Shown: one piece after another, positions 21,514 to 33,106 of the stretch
How the letters are laid out: every line of letters begins with the position of its first letter
How positions within the stretch are numbered: position 1 is the stretch's first letter
Assembly: GCA_030248195.1 (NCBI GenBank)
Contig: JASAND010018061.1
Location: 1 to 64,000 of the forward strand
DNA length: 64,000 nt
Source of the DNA: Trissonchulus latispiculum
Taxonomy: Eukaryota > Nematoda > Enoplea > Enoplida > Ironidae
Direction of reading: 5' to 3'
The notes under the pieces: model-generated
What the model was told of the DNA's origin: nothing
What the model saw: the letters and a program-made list of their open reading frames with translations, nothing else
Databases searched by the model: none
Position numbers and translations under genes: made by a program

Positions 21514-22360
21514 GGGAGGGGGTCGCCAGGTACCAAATTTTATAGTCACCGATTTAGCTCATTTTTGGGTATAATATACCCCCATATGTGCCCAAAAAGA
21601 AGACAAATGTTTAGAGTCCAGGGTCAATCCAGTCTAGAGATATTGCAGTTCAAATCTCTACAATTTAGTATTTACGTCAGTATGCCTCGCTGAGGGCTTC
21701 GAAGTCGCATACAAGTGGGATGACAGGAGACTGTGGCATGACAAATAACATCGATTTAAAGCCTTTACCTGTAGGTGTTTATTACCGCATAAATTACAGT
21801 GGCAACCTAAGCAATGAGCGAGACACGGCGATTGGACGATTTGGTAAATCTTATTTCGACTGTCATTTGTTTCAAACTTTAACTGGCTCTAACTTTCTCA
21901 TACTGCTTTATAGAGACTTGGTGCTAGAAGATAAAATGTTCAGGACATCGAGAGCTTCAATTTGATCTAAAATATGGCTATATTTGAAAAATTTGAATAT
22001 TTGACATTTTTTGCTCATAGGTGTCCGTCATGCCATCGTAGTATGTCACCAGAGGAAAACATAAGCTATTGGCATGGAACTTCACATAAGTGTTGGTTTT
22101 ATCCCAGTCTATTAGCATGCCAAATTTTATTGAGATACCTTAAGATTTGACTGACTTATGAAGCAGCAAACATGAAATTTTGAACAATGAAAAACAAAAA
22201 TGACGATTTTTGAGGAAAAATGGAACTTCCGCTACCAAAACTGCGAGCTACTGAAAAGGCCAAATAGGGATTGATTATATGCAAAATAAAGCTCTAACAA
22301 TATACTGTGCTATTATCTAAACGCGAAGTTTATACACCAAAGGGTTAGTTCAGGACAAGA
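21509..22360 (+). mobile_element. TTAA-type repeat element, copy 1 (right end degraded)
   Basis: Begins TTAAGGGGAGGGGGTCGCC and matches 42066-42375 over the first part (shared TACCAAATTTTATAGTCACC, GTCCAGGGTCAATCCAGT, CATCG/CATCA AATTTAAAGCC). It matches 46405-46460 further on (ATCTAAACGCGAAGTTTATAC, GGTTAGTTCAGG). The sister copy has a right end ending in TTAA; here the right end cannot be found after about 22360. It truncates the Polinton accessory gene. No transposase was seen. Confidence 0.7.
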
Positions 22361-23261
22361 CAAGGTTAAGGAAGAGTTGTGAATAGGTGTATATAATGAT
22401 ATTTTGTATTTTATGATAATCCCATATTGAGCAATTAATGATTTACGTATTGTATTTTTAGTATTTTTACCTGAAAAACTTCGTCGAGTTCTTATGATTC
22501 TGAGCCATTTCACAGCTTATATATTTTTGTAACTGAATGGAAAGCAAAAAACTAAAATAGAAACAATAAAATAAAACAAATATTAGAGGTGTATTAATTA
22601 CAAATACCAATAAGTTAAAATATAAATAACTTAAAGTACAAATAAGTCAAATGGGAAATATAATTAAAAAATCAATTTAAAAACTCAAATTAATACGTGG
22701 GAAAAGATATGATTTTTATTAGTGGGGTTGATTTTATAAGGAACGAACAATAAAAACGATAATTACTAGTGAGACGAAAAAAGGGGGAATGGTAAAAGCA
22801 AATAATTGCAGAAGTGTAAATGAATAGTGAACTAAATCGTGCAGGAGAATGGGATTGATGGTAAGAATGAAGGATTTCAGATTAAGGAAATTCAAGAGCT
22901 GAGATTCCGTATTCATAAATTTACAGAAGTAATGAATCTTTCGGCCCCAATCCCTTAGATTTATACTTAAGCAAATTTATGAATACCTATTAATTTTAAT
23001 TGGGGCGGGTGCCGAAATCCGTCATCAGAGGGATCCAGTATTAAGGTGCCAATAGTGAACATCTCGCTCAGATACAATAGAAGTTATATACTGGTTGGGC
23101 CAAGACTCAACGAGACCCGGACTTCGGACTAATTATTTTCTATATTTACGTCAGCGATCAATTTATCTATGAAAGCTATGTACGACTTCATTTCTATGAC
23201 AAAATTGGTAAAAGATTTTTGGTAATACTAATTAATTTTGTAGAAGATAATTGGTTCGATC
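22361..23261. other. AT-rich spacer
   Basis: No gene supported. It may contain the eroded right part of the TTAA repeat. Short antisense frames (22313-22513, 22734-22916) have no recognisable features. Confidence 0.4.
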
Positions 23262-23352
23262 AAAAAATTTGGCTGTTTTAGCCATATAATTATGACAAGC
23301 GGGTTGGTTACCGCATATTTATGACACACCGTAAAGGTGTAATAATTATGAC
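23262..23352 (-). repeat. Hairpin/linker array A
   Basis: Read on the - strand, three short hairpins with different stems (ACACC/GGTGT, GCGG/CCGC, GGCT/AGCC) are each preceded by a near-constant linker GTCATAA(T/A)TAT. The same linker and layout recur in array B (25196-25283). Different stems with conserved pairing argue for structure. No known element is recognised. Confidence 0.7.
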
Positions 23353-23694
23353 GCAAATCTAAAGAAAAATCGAGAAAATTGATAAGAGAAAGTATGTTTG
23401 AACACGATAAGTAGAATAAGATTAAGCAGAATACGGAAATGACAACGTTTCTGTTACCGATTACAATCAACAAAGCTATGAAGAATTGACGATAAAAATG
23501 ATAAAAATGAACACAGATTAAATATTTACTTTTTGCATAAAAGGTTACTCCATCGATTCTAATGAGAATTAAAACAAAATTTTATCGGACGTTAATAAGA
23601 TTCAAATGGGGTTAGGATTCGCGTTAGGGTTAGGATACATAGAGTACATAGTGGGTAAGGATTATACAGTTACAGTCAAATTCATGAATTCATT

Positions 23695-25038
23695 TCAAAT
23701 ATCAACTTGTTGCAGGAGATTAGGAGCAGTGGAGCCATTGGCTGCAACAGAGTTAGAAGCTGCTGATCCCGGTTCAGAATCTGGATTCGGGGTAGTTTGG
23801 CTAGTAGATGGTAACGGAGCAGACAGTGCTTCGTCGAAAGATTTGAATTTCTGATTGAACGGGTTCACTAGATTTCTAAACTCCGGAGGAATGGAATGCG
23901 CGTCGAAGCGTTGACCTTTGTATACCATACCAGGTTTTGCATACTTGCCACACTAAAAGTAAATAATATAGAAAAGTAAGAATACAGAATATACTATTAA
24001 ATCAATAATATAAAATGAATAAATAAACAAACGAATTACTAATAATTAAGAATTAAAACGGAAAAAAATACAGAATGCATAACGAATCAAAACAATTTAA
24101 ATAAAAGAATTAAATCAGTCAATTCTACCAGTTCATGTGATTAGTATTCAGCTAATCAATGTGTTCATTCAAAGACCAAAGAATAGAATGAACAAATATT
24201 CATTATACCAATAAAAGAAAAGGATGCAATTAGAAATAAGGTTTAAATGTATGTAGGGGCAGACTTTTGTGATATTAACTAGAGACTATTTATTCCAAAA
24301 AGGTTATTATTTACCAAAATTTTGACATCAGATTTTGAGCACAAGTTAGCTGCTATAGCTTTTGCCCGAACATATTCGAGATAACGGGATTCAGCCTCGT
24401 ATTGTGGGGGAAGCTGACGACGAAGGATAATCGGTTTCAGGTCTTTCGCCTTACGATCAATATTAAATTGCCGCAGACGATTAGCTGAATTGAGGCAGAG
24501 CATCTTAACTTCTTGACTAAAAAAGGCTACAATGAGACGCTGTTTGGATGGATCTCCTAACCAATGAACGGTTTCTATGTATCCTTGCGTAATCTGTTGA
24601 TCCTGGCCGCCAAAAATGTGGTCATTAAGAAACTTTACCACCACCTCCTTCAATTTAGGTCTGCTGATTTCCGTAGTAAGATCGAAATTTTCCAAAATAA
24701 GATTTCGGATGCGACTATGGGTACCCTCCATGGCTACCGTGACACTGAGATCTGAAGTAATTCTGGATTGTTCAGCAATACAGTATTCTATATCCCGAAC
24801 TTTGGCGACTACATCTGTTAAGGAGACTTCCGTTTGGTCGTGGGAACTGCCGTCTATACTTGATTCCAGGGAATTTCCAGTTTTTCGCTTCCTAGTTCCG
24901 GTCACGGCTGCCTGCATGGAAGAGGTATTAGGAAACATGCTGTACGACGTATTGCCAGACCTAGATAATGTAGGGATTCCGGTTTGACTAGGTCTAGGTT
25001 TGCCATTGGACAGATTCTGAGAGGAATAGTCTTCATGC
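23695..25038 (-). CDS. LINE ORF1-like protein, two exons, 5' end missing
   Basis: Exon 24315-25038 begins after TATTTTAG and ends TTG|GTAAAT. Exon 23695-23952 begins after CTTTTAG (TGTGGCAAG) and ends at a stop. The phases agree (0/0). The product starts low-complexity and Ser-rich, then a coiled-coil-like segment (VVAKVRDIEYCIAEQSRI). Next is an RRM-like domain (RIRNLILENFD, YIETVHWLGDPSKQRLIVAF) and a C-terminal domain (LKPIILRRQLPPQYEAESRY, then CGKYAKPGMVYKGQRF). That layout resembles ORF1 RNA-binding proteins of non-LTR retrotransposons, but the intron is unusual for one. It could instead be a host gene derived from one. The upstream exon was not found. Confidence 0.5.
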
Positions 25039-25195
25039 CTAAAATACATATTAGAATTAGCTGATTGTATTGATTACCTAAATCATGGAGAAATGTAGTG
25101 CAGGAAGTGATGTGACGTGCTATATTAAAGTTGGATTTGGTGTGATGCTGTATAGTAAATAGTGTTCAGGAAGTTAAGTGCTGTTAGCGTGATAT

Positions 25196-25283
25196 CCTTC
25201 TTGGCAGAAGGTATATAACTATGACGACGGCTTAAAGCCGATATTTATGACCAATATTTATGACTGAGGCAAAGCCCCTAACG
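25196..25283 (-). repeat. Hairpin/linker array B
   Basis: On the - strand: stem GGGGC/GCCTC (one mismatch), linker AGTCATAAATATT, a second linker GGTCATAAATAT, hairpin CGGCT-TTA-AGCCG, linker GTCATAGTTATATA, hairpin CCTTC-TGCCAA-GAAGG. It sits immediately 3' of the reverse transcriptase stop codon (25289). It shares the linker with array A, 1.85 kb away, on the other side of the ORF1-like gene. Confidence 0.7.
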
Positions 25284-25288
25284 TGTTT

Positions 25289-26716
25289 TCAATTTATATC
25301 CTTAATTATGAATTCATGTGCATATTTTTTATTGATCCACTGATTTGCTCTAATTGTCCTGTTGAATACCTCTTTAAAAAGTTTGTTAGAATATCCTCTT
25401 TGCATTAAATTTGCTTTTAATTCTTTTGTTTGTAGAAGGAAGAATTCTTTTAAAGTACAGATTTTTGCTGTTCTTACTATTTGGTTTTGTATCATATTTT
25501 TAAAAACCATTTTAGATATGTTAGAACTTGGTTCAGGAAATCTGTTTATTTTGAAACAAAAATCCTTTCTTTTATCATATATTTTTGTGTCAAATTGATT
25601 ATTGTTTACAGTTATGTCTAAATCCAAAACGTTAGCACTGGTGTTACTAGTGTTAACTTTGTTTAATTCTAAATTACTAGGATACATTTTACCTGAGTTT
25701 TGTTCAAATATATTTTTATCATTTACAGTGGTTATGTCATCTATATGTCGGAAGACAAAATACAAGTATTTGTTTGTTGCCAGATTTTTATCTGAGGTAA
25801 CGAAGTCAAACTCCAAAGAATGCAGTGTAATATTGGCTATGGTGGGTAGAGCATTAGTTCCCATAGGAATACCTATTAATTGTTTAAAGATTTTATCACC
25901 AATAGTGAAATAAGTATTGTCAATTAAGAATTTACACATTTCAATTACGTCAAAATGATCTAGGGTAGGATATTTTTGTTCTCCGTTACCCCAATGAATT
26001 TTATTGTAACGTATGTGTAGTTTGGAATGAAGTGTATCTTTTACCAGTTTTTCGATGGCTGTATTTATAGTTGAGTGTTCCAAGTTGGTGTATAGAGTTG
26101 TAAAGTCATAAGTATTTATAGATTCTGCTGATTTAATTTTGTTAAGAAATTCATTAGTTTCTAGAATTGGAGTATTGTTATCAATTACCCAGTTCGGATT
26201 GCATCCATATTTCCCTTTGTATATGTTGCATTGTTTTTTACGTTTTATAAATAGCAGTTTAAGTATTTGGTCTAATATTTTTGATAAATATTTAGTTGGG
26301 GCATACTTACTGGCTATAATTGTTCTGAATTTTATAGGAAATTTGTGGAATTTGGGGATAATATACATGAATGGTAAATTGAAGGCAGAGTTTTTGTGAT
26401 TTAGTTTTTTATTGTAAAATTCCATTTGTTTAAGTATCTCCTGTGCGGTTTTATTTTCCACAACGGTATATGTATTATTATTGTTATTAATGTTGTTTAT
26501 GAGACCTAATTCTTTTAGCATAGAATAGATGTAGAATTGTTTGCAGGTTGCGGCAAAATTTTGTGATGCTTTATCTGTAAGGGTAAATACAAAATCTTTA
26601 CCTAGTACTTTAAGTTTTTCTTTAACGTCTTTTACATTTATTGTATTATTTTTATTATAGTTAATAAACTTGTGTTTTGATATGGTGTTGTTTAGATTAG
26701 TGCTGATAGTAATCAA
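25289..26716 (-). CDS. Reverse transcriptase of an unusual (Penelope-like?) family
   Basis: An uninterrupted 475-codon frame, very AT-rich and Asn/Lys-rich. RT signatures in order: YIIPKFHKFPIKFRTIIAS (118-136), motif A TYDFTTLYTNL (202-212), motif B GIPMGTNALPTIAN (282-295), motif C FRHIDD (322-327) in place of YxDD, and then MYPSNLELNK, ANVLDLDITV and IYDKRKDFCFKINRFP. This arrangement is typical of a widespread invertebrate RT family related to Penelope-like or other LTR-less elements. No GIY-YIG or AP endonuclease, RNase H or integrase is attached. Intact, so possibly young. Hairpin array B follows its stop at once. The exact clade is not certain. Confidence 0.75.
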   Translation of the reverse strand: MITISTNLNNTISKHKFINYNKNNTINVKDVKEKLKVLGKDFVFTLTDKASQNFAATCKQFYIYSMLKELGLINNINNNNNTYTVVENKTAQEILKQMEFYNKKLNHKNSAFNLPFMYIIPKFHKFPIKFRTIIASKYAPTKYLSKILDQILKLLFIKRKKQCNIYKGKYGCNPNWVIDNNTPILETNEFLNKIKSAESINTYDFTTLYTNLEHSTINTAIEKLVKDTLHSKLHIRYNKIHWGNGEQKYPTLDHFDVIEMCKFLIDNTYFTIGDKIFKQLIGIPMGTNALPTIANITLHSLEFDFVTSDKNLATNKYLYFVFRHIDDITTVNDKNIFEQNSGKMYPSNLELNKVNTSNTSANVLDLDITVNNNQFDTKIYDKRKDFCFKINRFPEPSSNISKMVFKNMIQNQIVRTAKICTLKEFFLLQTKELKANLMQRGYSNKLFKEVFNRTIRANQWINKKYAHEFIIKDIN

Positions 26717-26762
26717 CTAGTTTTTCAAGATGGAGTCACTTATACACGAAAGGGGTAGTTAG

Positions 26763-26965
26763 TGTTGGGTATTATCAGTCTTCAAGCAGGTTGCGGGGTT
26801 GGGAGTGTTGACTCACATATTGGCAGCTGAGAATGCTGTTTTGTATTTTGTACTGCGTTTGTGGTTTGAATTTGGAATGCTTTTGTAATCTTTTGTGAAA
26901 TATTCGAAAATATATAATCTGATTTATTGAAACCATATTAAAGTCATCGTGTTCTGATTTCTACA
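26763..26965 (+). repeat. Putative 203-bp 5' LTR
   Basis: Begins TGTTGGGTATTATC and ends GATTTCTACA (TG...CA). Two bases later comes TGGTACCTATAGTC, a plausible tRNA primer-binding site. A gag-like coding region lies downstream. No second copy is present in the window, so the call rests on ends and position only. Confidence 0.45.
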
Positions 26966-27354
26966 TTTGGTACCTATAGTCGAAAAGCACGAGTGGAGAC
27001 TGGAAAGGCATTAGGCATACACTACCGAATTGCGAACCTGCAGCGAAGTCGTACAACATTATTTAGCATAATATTGGCGAACCACAGTTTTGCACTAGGC
27101 TTAATGACTGCTTCTACTTAATGTAGCCAATTAAGTTTGGTTTTAATTGTTAAGCGTCAAGATATCAAACCATCAAGGTTTAGGTTACCCATTGTGGATT
27201 AGTTGTTAGATTGTTGTTTGTGTTGGTAGATTGTTTTATTAGACCCCCCATAGTCTCTCCCCGATGCGGTAGAGTTTCAGCTTAGCCAAGCCGGGGCGAG
27301 GCCCCGCCCCCCTCAAAATTTTCTTACCCTCAAAATTTTGCGGCAATAGCAGAA

Positions 27355-29880
27355 CAGGATGGGGAGTCTGTTTATAATTCCGCTGTTAATCAAGGTTCGG
27401 GTTCGTCGGGGGCGGAGGGGACCGGTTCCCTTTCAATCGATTCAGTTGTTTTTCAAAGGGAGCTGGCTAATTCTGGGGGTTTGCACACTCATGCCACTAT
27501 GGGTCCTGGTCCGAGTTCTTACCCTCAACCGCTCCAGACAGCGGCTCCAGTCCGGCCGGCCTCTTTCAATATGACCCAAAACATGCGCCGGGACGAGTTA
27601 TTGTACCGTTTGCCTCGCTCTACGCATATGGGTGGATTTTCCTAGCCTCGTGATCAATATGGAAATACCATCTCAAATCGCGAAACTCTTGCTCCAGAAG
27701 ACTCCAGTCTGCAAAAGGGGACCGTCCTTCCCAGTGGCAAATCATACTGGGCCACCCCCCACCGCTTCAGGTCCCTCCCCCTCCCACTCAAAATCCAGAA
27801 TTGGCTTCACCGGATAAAGTGCCTCAGAAGACGGCGTTATATCCCTCGGCATTATTACCCTATTGGACAACATTTGTACGAGGGAGCCCAAATTGCTGCC
27901 CCGGAGCAACATCAGCGTCGTCAGTTGCCTCAGGTACGTTAACAGCCTCCTAATCAATATTATCCGGAGGGGCAATATTTTGAACGTACGCCCCCCAAAC
28001 TTTGACTACGACAAGTTGGAACAGCAGGCATATGCGAATCCAGTGATTCAAGAGCTGGATAAACATCATTTATGGGAAGGACAACATCACAATCTCCCTC
28101 CCCTTCAAGTATCGCCTCAACGGGCTCCGTTGACTCCAAATTATATGAAGGAGATGGTGGCTTCTCATGCCCATGCGGCCGACTTTGTGGCTCAAAATCG
28201 TTCTTCTAGTCCGGAGGAGGTCTCGCACCCCCCGGAGCCCCACTCATTTGCGCTCGCCCTCAGGGAGGCCATGGGTGCTGTGTCGGCTCCCACCGGGGAC
28301 GGTCGCCCTCAGGAAGGCCCACCCCAGGTGCAGCAGGGTTTGGCGGCAATTTCTTCGCCGGGCCCTCATTATCAGCCACAGCAAGTCTACGTGCAGCAGC
28401 CATCAGCTCCTCCTCCACCTCCTCCGGGGCTCCCGCCTCCCCTTCCTCCAGTCTTTGTTCCGATTCCATATCCGGTTGATCATGTACGGGAAAAGTCGAA
28501 AGCCCCAAAAGCCTCGCGTCATCCTACTTCATAAACTATGAAAGCCACGGATATTTCAATTTCCAAATACGACACGGCCCTGTTTCGCTATTATCTGGAG
28601 GTTTTGAGGGACGTCCCCCGCTACGACCCTAAGTACGCATATTTTGAGGATTGGTTGCCTCAATTCGAATGATAAAACTGATAAGATCAGTTTCCGAAGC
28701 CACAGCTTTCGTTGCGCGAACGGCTTTCGGAATTTGCACACCGGGAGCAGCTGCACAACGAATCTGTGCGGCACTATATCTCTGAGCTACAGGCTATGGC
28801 TCTCGACCTTTGGGACTCGCAGAAGGAATGAGAGCAAGAATGCGTCCAGCAACTTTTTGCGGGGGTCCATGATAAATTTGCTACCGCTTTGGCCCCATTG
28901 TTCTTACATGAACGCCCCGCTATGCAGGATGTGCGGCGAGTAATTGACCGGTTGGAGTGCCGGGAAGCGCGCGCCCCGGAGGGGGATGCCCTATCGTATG
29001 ATTTACCGGTGCATTACGTACAAGATGCGGGGTCGGATAAAAAACCACTGCCCCCGAAACCATCGGAAAATCGCCCAATGCCAAATTTAGAAGCCGCTGT
29101 TTCCCGGTTGGAGTTCCGGGAAATGAAAGATTGGGTTGAGCAACAGATTCAGGAAGCTAGGCCAAGTGGGATGAGGATAAACGTAAAAAATTCTCTGTCC
29201 CCTGTAAATATTGTAAAAAACGGGGACATCCACCAGAAAAATGTTGGGACCGATATCCATCAAAAGCCCCTCCGGACTATCATAATGGTTCACCACCGGA
29301 GAGAGTTGATTACGTGGGATACTCTCAATATACGTATCCCACCCAATACCAGGGTTAGGTTTATCATCAACAACACTATATCCCTGCTAATATCACTCCG
29401 GTCACCTCGTCAGCACAGTATGCTCCTCCTCCCTCCAACCCTCTTCCGTTGCAATTTTCTGCTCCCCCAACAACCTCTCTGCCTCCTGTAAATTTGGTGG
29501 ATCAGGGTGGCTGTGCTTTGGGGCAAAATGTATATCCTGGGGCGGCACAAAATTCTACCAGTTCTGCTCCGGCACCGTATCAACTTACATTGGCCACGGC
29601 CAATTTGGGTATACCGGATGTGGCGCAAAACTTTGTGCGTACTTCAGATTCTGGGTTTGCGGTATCAACCGTGCCTACATCAGGAGAAAGGGATTCCCCA
29701 GCCCCAAGTGGAGTTACCACTGAACTGGGCCACTACCACTCAAATTACTCAAAGTTACCACTCAAATTCTGGGCCAGTTTCAACTTAAAATGGTTTCAGT
29801 TCGGGCAGCTGTCGGCAGTGCACCAGGGAGGGAAGGTCCTTCGGTACAGAAAATACAGACTAAAAATTCAAGCTTAGCGA
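27355..29880 (+). pseudogene. LTR-retrotransposon Gag, decayed, with CCHC zinc knuckle
   Basis: Several frames on + read as one Pro/Gln-rich protein. A capsid-like part at 28570-28960 has YAYFEDWLPQFE, LSLRERLSEFAHREQLH, VRHYISELQAMALDLWDS and FATALAPLFLHERP, matching the retrotransposon Gag pattern. A zinc knuckle follows, CKYCKKRGHPPEKC (29197-29238, C-x2-C-x4-H-x4-C). There are at least five frameshifts or stops (for example 28532, 28670, 28828). The region after the knuckle is Pro-rich and ends near 29877. No protease or RT follows. Its likely 5' LTR is 26763-26965. The family is probably Ty3/Gypsy-like, on weak evidence. Confidence 0.6.
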
Positions 29881-30654
29881 AGGCACGTAAGGTCCCTACG
29901 AAAATGCCTAAAATACCGTGAAGTTGGCAGTACATTTTGCAATTTCAATGAAAAGAGCACTCAAAGTGATTGAAATAATCCACACCATCAAGGTATCGAA
30001 CCGATGTAACCGATATCATTTGGTTTGAAACAGCTCCACTCAAAAACCGATAGTTTATTTTTTTTGTAATACACTTCAGACATTTTCGCACCAGAACGCA
30101 AAGGAGCAGGATGGGAAAACAAAAAATTCTACTCATCTTGGATCTTGGTGTTATTTGTATTATAAACATAGACACAAAGTAGTAGTGAAGTTTAAAAATA
30201 TTTATCAAATTTATTGTTTAGAATGAAACAAAACAAAACTTTAGAATAAAAAGAAAGAATTATACATATAAATATAAAATAAATTGCAACAATAACTATA
30301 AAAATAAGGAGTAAACAAAACAAAACCATAATTTACAGCATTAAAAATCAATCTCAAAATACAGTTTTGACTTGAAACACAGTTTTTGAAATGTTCGTGA
30401 ACACGAGTTATGGCCATCACAATCGTCACAGCTGTTACAAAACCGACCAAAGTACAGACATTGTATTGAGTATTTCAGTTTTGTTTTGCAAGAATTACTT
30501 GGATTATTAAACCTTTAAACTCTATGCGTCAAGCGGCTACTAATATCTTTGGACGGACCAAGTCGAATGGAATGCCTTCAAACCGAGTAATTGTATTAGC
30601 TTCTTTCGAAATAGATAGCTAATTAAGCTTTTCATACAAGATAGATATACCACC
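29881..30654. other. Intergenic region upstream of the K2P gene
   Basis: AT-rich, without a supported gene; it should contain the promoter and 5' leader of the channel gene. No clear TATA or initiator can be assigned. The ATG at 30655 follows ATACCACC, a good eukaryotic start context. Confidence 0.4.
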
Positions 30655-32857
30655 ATGTTTGCATCTGGGGACAGTGGTGTCCTTAATTCTTCTCCGTCTG
30701 CTAATTCTTCTTGGGGTGACGCGAAAAGAAAAAGTTTCCAAAGAGCGTCAACAAGATTTTCGATTGCTGATGATTTAGAGGATTCTATTATTGCCAATTT
30801 ATTTTATCGACCCAACAGTGGGCTTTCAAACAAGAAGTCAAGTCGCTGCTGTCCTACTTCTTGCTACAATAAATTGATTTTAGCATGTGACAATATAGGA
30901 CATTATTACAGACAGTATCACTTGAATCAAATAATGCCATTTTTGCTGCTGATCAGCTATTCGTTTTTGGGTGCAGCAATTTTTTATGCAACCGAAAGTA
31001 AGGCTGAGGCAAAACTTGTCGCTGAGCAGGTGGCTTGGCAAGTTCAGAAGCAGGCCAACTACAGTTTCATCAGGTATCAGGTGGCTGAGAAATGCTGGGA
31101 GCTTCACACGGAGGCGATGTATTTGAACTATAGCAGATCCAAGGTTTATTACAGAATGCTTGGAGCGATTGACTGGTTCAAACAAGAAATTGATCGCTTG
31201 GAACTGCGCTCAGAAGTCATACCTGTATGGGGACGATTTGCGAATGCATTATTCTATGCCTGCACTGTGTACACCACTATTGGTAAGTATTTTTAAATTT
31301 GAAGGGGAATTTAATTTGAATTTGAACTTTTAAAGGTAAATTTTGAAATCACCCTATTATTTGCTCATGAGAAGTTGATTTGTAATGGCAAACATGAACA
31401 CTCAATAAACACACTGAGCTGAGCTGCACATTAATTATTCCTTCGAATAGAAACGTCCAAGAAATCCGATGACATCTAATGTAACTGAAGTTTATGCTGG
31501 TCTAATTACGCAGCAGAATTAATTTAATAGCATGAGATTCTAATATCAGAATAAATGTGAACAAAATGCAGTGTTCCTTTATATTCAGGGTTCCAAACTT
31601 TTTTTGATTGGGTTGTTATTGCTAAACTTTGGTTTGTGAGCTTATTGGATTTGTTTTAGCTATAAACTAATCGATGTATTTTAATCTTAGCTTAGTTTAC
31701 TATTTAGGTTACGGCAATATCACTCCAGTGAGTCAGGTGGGACGTGTGATTACAATGGTCTATGCAGTATTTGGGATACCCATGATGTTTTTTGTGTTAC
31801 ACAAATTAGGTCATATGTGTTGCACTCTTATACTACATTTCTGGGAGCTCTTGGCACTGATATGGAGGCGATTGAAAAGACTGATAAAGCCAAGACGCCG
31901 GTCGCTAGACCGATTGTCTCAGAATGCATCCCCTGAAACCAATGGCTTGATAGAGGTTGAGCAAAATGCGAAACCTGATGAAGCTGAGGATGAGGAAGAG
32001 GAAGAAGAACAAACTGTATATCAACTGCATGATGTTCCTATGTCTCTGGCTTTGCTGATCACATTAAGCTGGATGATAATGTGCTCTGGTGAGCCTGGAA
32101 AAGCTTTCGGTTAGTCGCTGTCCTAAAATCTCAGCAAACAGCAGAATAGTCTAAAAGGAAGAAAGCTGTTTAACAGGGGCCAGTTAATGTTATAGTCAGC
32201 ACGCGTTGAAACTGACAAGCGTAGGATTGCAAGAAACGGTTGGACCGTTGGTCGTACAATTGCTATTCTCTGCCATCGAAGCTTAAAAACATTAGCTCAG
32301 CATTTGATAGTAAATTTTTTAGTTTTCATTTTCGGGACCGCTTAGGCATCTGCTTGAACACAGTAAGCAAGAGTAATATAAGAGTCCAAGGTTGTAAAAA
32401 ATATTGCCACGTCAAAACACCGCGTGTGCAATAAATTTTCAATCTAGTAAAAATTGAATCTAGTACTGAGCGAGCAGTAGCTCGTCAATGTTGGAAAAGC
32501 GGAAAAGATAAAAGGATTTTGAAAATCGAAAAACGTTAATAAAAAATTCAAACCTTAACCGATTTTCTTCGTTCTTGCTTCATTCAGATGGCAAAATTTC
32601 CAGAAAGAAAGAAAATTTTAGCATACATATTCCAAGAAAGAACCTCGAGAAAACGTTACTTTTAAATTTGAAAATTTCAAATTTTACAAAAATTTTCCTC
32701 TCATCAGGACGATTCAGAAAAAATATAATGTTGTGGGACTCCGATGAATTTTGAATGCCGTATAGGCGATCACAATTTTCTAAACACAGCTTTGTGTCAG
32801 ACTTTAGTTTACTTGACTTAGACAGGATGCACCATCTTGTAATTAGTTGCATACTTG

Positions 32858-32918
<61 letters not shown>

Positions 32919-33064
32919 TGCTTTGCTTAAGAAATGGCTCAGGCTTAGACGTGTAAAAGCACGCTCTGTTCTAAGCCTAACACACTCTCGGTAAGCCTCC
33001 AATGGACCACTAAGCCTCCAATATGACCCTCAAAAGTGGTGTCCTGATATGACCATCGCTTCGG

Positions 33065-33106
<42 letters not shown>

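Noticed and set aside
23262..25283. CRISPR array or hammerhead ribozymes for the hairpin arrays
   Set aside because: There are no equal-length spacers and the conserved linker is only about 11 bp; the CTGANGA and GAAA core of a hammerhead is absent.
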